Positions 53,491 through 57,555 of a stretch of 57,555 nt of DNA are shown piece by piece; the first letter of the stretch is position 1, and each line of letters opens with the position of its first letter. This DNA comes from Collinsella sp. Lineage in GTDB: Bacteria; Actinomycetota; Coriobacteriia; Coriobacteriales; Coriobacteriaceae. Made by a program: the position numbers and the translations under genes. A model generated the notes under the pieces. That model ran no database searches, was not told the origin of the DNA, and saw only the letters and a list, made by a program, of their open reading frames with translations. The DNA lies in assembly GCA_019414645.1 (NCBI GenBank), contig DXLP01000015.1, positions 1 to 57,555 of the forward strand, read 5' to 3'.

Positions 53491-53561
53491 CGGACATTGG
53501 GTCCACGCTATGCGGATTCGATGCGCAGATGGCGCCGTCTGGATAGCGAGGTTTACGGGAC
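53484..53561 (+). promoter_or_regulatory. Expression platform of the lysine riboswitch
   Basis: CGCTATCCGGAC, beginning in P1's 3' strand (53484), can pair over 12 positions with GTCTGGATAGCG ending at 53548, next to the AGG before the start codon. A competing CGCTAT at 53507-53512 can pair with the same ATAGCG. No terminator with a U-tract is present, so control of translation is more likely than of transcription. Confidence 0.55.
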
Positions 53562-55871
53562 ATGGCATTGACCCCCAACGAGGCATATGCGGCCAAGCAG
53601 CCGTTTGTGGACAAGGAGACACTCGAGCATATCGTCGAGCAGTTCCCCACGCCGTTTCATCTATACGACGAGGCGGGCATCCGCCGCAACATGCAAGAAG
53701 TGCGCGACGCCTTTGCATGGAACCCGGGCTTTAAGGAATACTTTGCCGTCAAGGCCAACCCCAACCCGGCGCTCATCTCCATTCTCAACGAATACGGCTG
53801 CGGCTGCGATTGCTCGAGCTATACCGAGCTCATGATCGCCCGCTCGCTGGGCATCACGGGACACGACATCATGTTCTCGTCCAACGACACGCCAGCTGCC
53901 GACTTTGAGCTCGCCGACAAGCTGGGCGCCATCGTCAACTTTGACGACATCAGCCACATCGAGTTCTTTGAGCGTGTTGCGGGGCCCATCCCCAAAACGG
54001 TCAGCTGCCGCTTTAATCCGGGCGGCCTGTTCCAGCTCTCCAATGGCATCATGGATAACCCCGGCGATTCCAAGTACGGCATGACCACCGAGCAACTCTT
54101 CGAGGCCTTCCGCACGCTCAAGGCCAAGGGCGCCGAAAACTTTGGCATCCACGCATTCCTTGCCAGCAATACCGTCACCAACGACTACTACCCCAAGCTC
54201 GCGCGCATCCTCTTTGAGCTTGCCGCGCGCCTGGAGCGCGAGACCGGCGCACATGTCGCCTTCATTAATCTGTCCGGCGGCGTCGGCATCCCCTATCTGC
54301 CCGAGCAGCAGGCCAACGACATCCACACCATCGGCGAGGGGGTACACGCGGCATACGACGAGATCCTGGTTCCCGCCGGTATGGGCGATGTGGCCATCTG
54401 CACCGAGATGGGCCGCTATATGATAGGCCCCTACGGCTGCCTGGTCACCAAGGCCATCCACGAGAAGCAGATCTACAAGGACTATATCGGTGTCGACGCA
54501 AGCGCCGTCGATCTGATCCGCCCTGCCATGTATGGCGCCTACCACCACATTACGGTGATGGGCCAGCCGGGTGGCGCCGACAAGACCACAGTACCCGTTA
54601 CGGACACCTACGACATCACGGGCAACCTATGCGAGAACAACGACAAGTTCGCCATCGATCGCGAGTTACCGCATATCGACATGGGCGACCTGCTTGTGAT
54701 CCACGATACCGGTGCGCATGGCTACTCCATGGGCTACAACTACAACGGACGTCTGCGCTCCGCCGAGGTTCTGCTGCGCCCCGATGGCTCAGCCGACCTC
54801 ATCCGCCGTGCCGAGCGCCCGGGCGATTACTTTGCCACGCTCGACGTGCTGCCGAGCGGCCGAGAGCTGCTGGCCAAGTCGCGCGCCGAAAGTGCCCGCC
54901 GTCGCGCCCAAGACGAGCGCTTGGCCGTCGCCGCCCAATGGAATAAGCGCATCCAGATCGCGGAAGCGAAGGAGAAGAACATGGATATCCGCAACCTCGA
55001 GGGCTCAATCGTCGCCCTCGTCACGCCGTTTAAAAAGGACGGCAGCGTCGACTTTGACGCACTCGAGCGCCTTATCGATTTCCACCTGCAAAACGGCACC
55101 GACGCCATCCTCACCCTGGGCACCACCGGCGAGAGCGCCACGATGACCGATGACGAGGACAACTCCGTCGTCGCCGCCGTGGTCAAGCATGTTGCAGGAC
55201 GCGTCCCCGTCATCGCCGGCTCGGGCTCCAACTCCACGCAAACCATGCTCACCAAGTCGCTCACTTACCAGGGCTTGGGAGCCGACGGCCTGCTGCTCAT
55301 TACCCCCTACTACAACAAGTCCAACGAAGAGGGTATCTATCAGCACTTTAAGACCGTCGCCGATGCTGTGGACATCCCCTGCATCCTGTACAACATCCCC
55401 GGCCGTTGCGGCTGCGGCATCAGCGAGCGCAACGTAGAGCGCCTGGCCGCACATCCCAACATCATGGGTATTAAGGAAGCCTCTGGCAACGTCGCTTACG
55501 CGGCCAAGATCGCCCACCTGCTGTCCGACGACTTCCGCATGTACTCGGGCGAGGACGCCCTCACCGTGCCGCTCATGAGCCTGGGCGCTTCGGGCACCAT
55601 CAGCGTGTGGGCCGACGTTCAGCCGCAGCTCGTGCACGACATGTGCCGCGCCTATCTGGACGGCGACGTGGAGCGCGCCCGCGATATCCAGATTGCCGGC
55701 CAGCCGCTCATCAATGCCCTCTTTAGCGAGGTCAACCCCATCCCCGTCAAGGAAGCACTCGCCCAGATGGGTATGATCGAGGCAAACTACCGCATGCCGC
55801 TGTGCCCCATGGCAGACGACACGCGCTCCGCACTTACCGATGCTCTGAAAGGAGCTGGTCTGCTTGATTAA
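53562..55871 (+). CDS. lysA-dapA: Fused diaminopimelate decarboxylase-dihydrodipicolinate synthase
   Basis: One uninterrupted 769-residue frame joins the last and first dedicated enzymes of lysine synthesis. Residues 1 to about 428 are a LysA of the fold-type III PLP family: YFAVKANPNP with the PLP lysine, GIHAFLASNT, FINLSGGVGIPY and NLCENNDKF with the active-site Cys. A charged linker (about 430-473, LLAKSRAESARRRAQDERLA) follows. From Met474 the sequence is a complete DapA: GSIVALVTPFKKDG, LGTTGESATM, YNIPGRCGCG and the Schiff-base Lys in GIKEASGN. A perfect internal ribosome-binding site (GAAGGAG, 54968-54974) stands before ATG 54981, so free DapA may also be made. Confidence 0.9.
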   Translation: MALTPNEAYAAKQPFVDKETLEHIVEQFPTPFHLYDEAGIRRNMQEVRDAFAWNPGFKEYFAVKANPNPALISILNEYGCGCDCSSYTELMIARSLGITGHDIMFSSNDTPAADFELADKLGAIVNFDDISHIEFFERVAGPIPKTVSCRFNPGGLFQLSNGIMDNPGDSKYGMTTEQLFEAFRTLKAKGAENFGIHAFLASNTVTNDYYPKLARILFELAARLERETGAHVAFINLSGGVGIPYLPEQQANDIHTIGEGVHAAYDEILVPAGMGDVAICTEMGRYMIGPYGCLVTKAIHEKQIYKDYIGVDASAVDLIRPAMYGAYHHITVMGQPGGADKTTVPVTDTYDITGNLCENNDKFAIDRELPHIDMGDLLVIHDTGAHGYSMGYNYNGRLRSAEVLLRPDGSADLIRRAERPGDYFATLDVLPSGRELLAKSRAESARRRAQDERLAVAAQWNKRIQIAEAKEKNMDIRNLEGSIVALVTPFKKDGSVDFDALERLIDFHLQNGTDAILTLGTTGESATMTDDEDNSVVAAVVKHVAGRVPVIAGSGSNSTQTMLTKSLTYQGLGADGLLLITPYYNKSNEEGIYQHFKTVADAVDIPCILYNIPGRCGCGISERNVERLAAHPNIMGIKEASGNVAYAAKIAHLLSDDFRMYSGEDALTVPLMSLGASGTISVWADVQPQLVHDMCRAYLDGDVERARDIQIAGQPLINALFSEVNPIPVKEALAQMGMIEANYRMPLCPMADDTRSALTDALKGAGLLD

Positions 55872-56604
55872 GACCGTCATTATGGGAACGGGCCGCATGG
55901 GCTCGCTCATCCGCACCACCGCCGAGGGCATTGTCAACACCGCTGGAGAGCCCGTTTTTGACATCGTCGCCCAGATCGGCTTCGACTTGTCCGAGCTCGA
56001 GAGCGCACCGGCCGCCGATGTAATCATCGACTTCTCGAACGTCGTGACCTTCGATGCCGTTGTCGCCTATGTCGAGCGCACGGGTGCCGCACTCGTTTCC
56101 GGCACCACGGGCTATACGCCCGAGCAGGTGGATCGCCTGCGCGAGCTGGGTCAGAACGCCCGTGTTATGCACTCGGGCAACTACTCTATCGGTATCGCCG
56201 CCCTGCGCCATCTGGTTGCCCAGGCCACGCGCGAGCTGCCCGGCTTTGACTGCGAAATCGTCGAGACGCACCATAATCAAAAGGTCGACGCCCCCAGCGG
56301 CACTGCCAAGTTGTTGCTCGACGCCGTCGTCGAAGCCGAGCCCGAGGCAGGCTACCACCCCGTCTATGGCCGCGAGGGCATGTGCGGCGCGCGCGACCCC
56401 AAGGAGATCGGCATGCACTCGCTGCGCGGCGGCACCGTCGCCGGCGTGCACGAGGTAAGCTTTTTCGGCCAGGACGAGGAGGTCACGCTCACGCACCGCG
56501 CCACGAGCCGTCAGATCTTCGTCAACGGCGCCCTGGCAGCCGCGCAGAAGCTCGTCCCCCGCGAGCCTGGCTTCTATACGTTCGACCAGGTCATGTTTGC
56601 CTAA
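55864..56604 (+). CDS. dapB: 4-hydroxy-tetrahydrodipicolinate reductase
   Basis: This 246-residue enzyme reduces the DapA product with NAD(P)H. The nucleotide loop KTVIMGTGRMGSLI, VIIDFSN, SGTTGYTPEQ, NYSIGIAALRHLV and the catalytic ETHHNQKVDAPSGTAK motif are present, then LRGGTVAGVHEVSFFG. The TTG start overlaps the lysA-dapA stop by 8 bp, with GAAAGGAG upstream, so it is translationally coupled. Confidence 0.95.
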   Translation: MIKTVIMGTGRMGSLIRTTAEGIVNTAGEPVFDIVAQIGFDLSELESAPAADVIIDFSNVVTFDAVVAYVERTGAALVSGTTGYTPEQVDRLRELGQNARVMHSGNYSIGIAALRHLVAQATRELPGFDCEIVETHHNQKVDAPSGTAKLLLDAVVEAEPEAGYHPVYGREGMCGARDPKEIGMHSLRGGTVAGVHEVSFFGQDEEVTLTHRATSRQIFVNGALAAAQKLVPREPGFYTFDQVMFA

Positions 56605-56643
56605 CCAGGTATCAACCGGATCCACTCAAAGGAGAGACAGCAA

Positions 56644-57363
56644 ATGAGTAATGCAGCCGAGATGGACGCACAGGAGATTATCAACTACATCGCAACCGCG
56701 CCCAAGAAAACGCCCGTCAAACTGTACGTGCGCGAAAAGCCGGGCATGAAGGTCCAGTGGGGCAATGCGCACGTCTACGGCGGTCGTCGTGGCAAGACCG
56801 TCTTTGGTGACTGGGATGAGCTCAAGGCAATCCTCGACGCCAACGCCGACTCCATCGACTACTACGACGTAGAGAACGACTGCCGCAACTCCGCCGTGCC
56901 CATGCTCGACCTCAAGGGTATCAACGCCCGCATCGAGCCGGGCGCGATCATCCGCGACCGTGTCGAGATTGGCGATCGCGCCGTCATCATGATGGGCGCC
57001 ATCATCAACATCGGCTCCGTCATTGGCGAAGGCTCCATGATCGACATGGGCGCTGTGCTGGGCGGCCGCGCCACCGTGGGCAAGAACTGCCACATCGGCG
57101 CCGGCACCGTGCTGGCAGGCGTCGTGGAGCCCGCCAGTGCCACGCCCGTCATCATCGAGGACGACGTTATGATCGGCGCCAATGCCGTGGTCCTGGAGGG
57201 CGTGCACGTAGGCAAGGGCGCTGTCGTTGCCGCCGGCGCCGTGTGCGTCGAGGACGTCCCCGCCGGTGCCGTCGTGGCCGGTGTCCCCGCCCGCGTCATC
57301 AAGATGCGCGACGAGAAGACCGACAGCAAGACCGGCCTGGAAGAGGGCTTACGTCAACTCTAG
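56644..57363 (+). CDS. dapH: Tetrahydrodipicolinate N-acetyltransferase
   Basis: This 239-residue protein has an N-terminal DapH-type domain ([21 protein letters not shown], to about residue 85) and a left-handed beta-helix of hexapeptide repeats ([32 protein letters not shown] onward) ending in [11 protein letters not shown]. The acetyl branch of the DAP pathway is therefore used rather than the succinyl one. The gene follows dapB by 39 bp and ends the riboswitch-controlled operon. The covarying two-hairpin element lies just after its stop. Confidence 0.94.
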   Translation: MSNAAEMDAQEIINYIATAPKKTPVKLYVREKPGMKVQWGNAHVYGGRRGKTVFGDWDELKAILDANADSIDYYDVENDCRNSAVPMLDLKGINARIEPGAIIRDRVEIGDRAVIMMGAIINIGSVIGEGSMIDMGAVLGGRATVGKNCHIGAGTVLAGVVEPASATPVIIEDDVMIGANAVVLEGVHVGKGAVVAAGAVCVEDVPAGAVVAGVPARVIKMRDEKTDSKTGLEEGLRQL

Positions 57364-57364
57364 G

Positions 57365-57509
57365 GTTACGCGGTTTTCACCAAACCGCGTAACTAGTCGA
57401 CGCTGCAAACGCCCCAGAGCGGCAATCTGACGTTCAATCGTCGGGCATGACCAAAAGGTCAATGCCCTCCTCTTTCACGTCACCTTGCTCGCTCTGGGGC
57501 GTTTTCGCT
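57365..57509 (+). ncRNA. Covarying two-hairpin element, copy 2
   Basis: Hairpin 1 is GTTACGCGGTTT/AAACCGCGTAAC (57365-57376/57382-57393, loop TCACC), followed by a linker with TCGACGCTGCAA. The 94-nt structure closed by ACGCCCCAGAGCG/CGCTCTGGGGCGT (57409-57421/57490-57502) contains the hairpin GGGCATGACC-AAAA-GGTC-A-ATGCCC. TTTTCGCT follows. It lies directly downstream of dapH and has its orientation, as copy 1 does relative to its upstream gene. I see nothing in the remaining bases to the right edge. Confidence 0.7.
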
Positions 57510-57555
57510 CATATGACCCAATCCGCTGTCAAGAGCCACAATGGCCCCGCCGACC

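Noticed and set aside
5400..57509. The repeated 138-nt elements as a MITE or insertion sequence remnant
   Set aside because: I see no matching target-site duplications and no transposase-type ends; the outer arms differ between copies by paired changes, unlike recent transposition copies. Not fully excluded without a genome-wide search.

Overview
The window looks like a contiguous chromosomal stretch from a high-GC gut actinobacterium of the Coriobacteriia, most likely Collinsella. I infer this from the GC-rich codons, an arginine deiminase cluster next to fermentative acetate genes, a sortase-anchored C69 dipeptidase, a two-ATPase-domain ECF transporter, and the style of the intergenic hairpins. 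No rRNA, tRNA, CRISPR array, prophage or insertion sequence was seen. I ran no database search; family names come from motifs and general knowledge.

Layout. 1-5.2 kb: xerD and pyrG (minus), a small winged-helix regulator and a DUF1846 protein. 5.2-12.9 kb: an arginine deiminase cluster on the minus strand (arcA, arcT-like aminotransferase, second arcA, arcB, YfcC/ArcD-type carrier). The two arcA copies appear identical over about 1.27 kb, and both promoters carry the same pair of candidate activator boxes at the same spacing. 13-19.5 kb: ppk1, a 23S rRNA uridine methyltransferase, a DJ-1 protein, maf and a P1 peptidase. 19.8-22 kb: glf and a glycosyltransferase. 22.2-26.2 kb: pta converging on two tandem acetate kinases. 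26.3-31.6 kb: hinT, xseB, xseA, a YugP-type peptidase, RNase D, a lipid kinase and a 30-residue membrane protein. 31.9-33.8 kb: a wall-anchored C69 dipeptidase.

34-37.5 kb holds a tryptophan-attenuated ECF transporter: a 22-residue leader peptide with three consecutive Trp codons, an intrinsic terminator, a TrpP-like S component, a two-domain EcfA and EcfT. 37.6-39.7 kb: an Asp/Glu-type racemase and an ATP-grasp ligase, a pair that suggests D-aspartate incorporation into peptidoglycan. 40-44.4 kb: a MOSC protein, a secreted coiled-coil protein with a lysozyme-like end, a membrane Ser/Thr kinase with a small HTH partner, and an FxLYD-like protein. 44.6-48.7 kb: an operon of an Old Yellow Enzyme-type Fe-S flavoprotein plus both aconitase-X subunits. 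48.8-53.2 kb: two M20 hydrolases, an MFS carrier and a small membrane protein. 53.3-57.4 kb: lysine biosynthesis behind a lysine riboswitch, in which lysA and dapA are one uninterrupted frame, followed by dapB and dapH.

The most unusual signals lie between genes. A two-hairpin element of about 138 nt occurs twice (5400-5543 and 57365-57509), and nearly all differences between the copies are paired, compensatory changes. A second class of long hairpin occurs as a convergent pair (19470-19594 and 19688-19797) with a shared core and unrelated but self-complementary arms. Further long hairpins follow xerD, pta and the TrpP gene.
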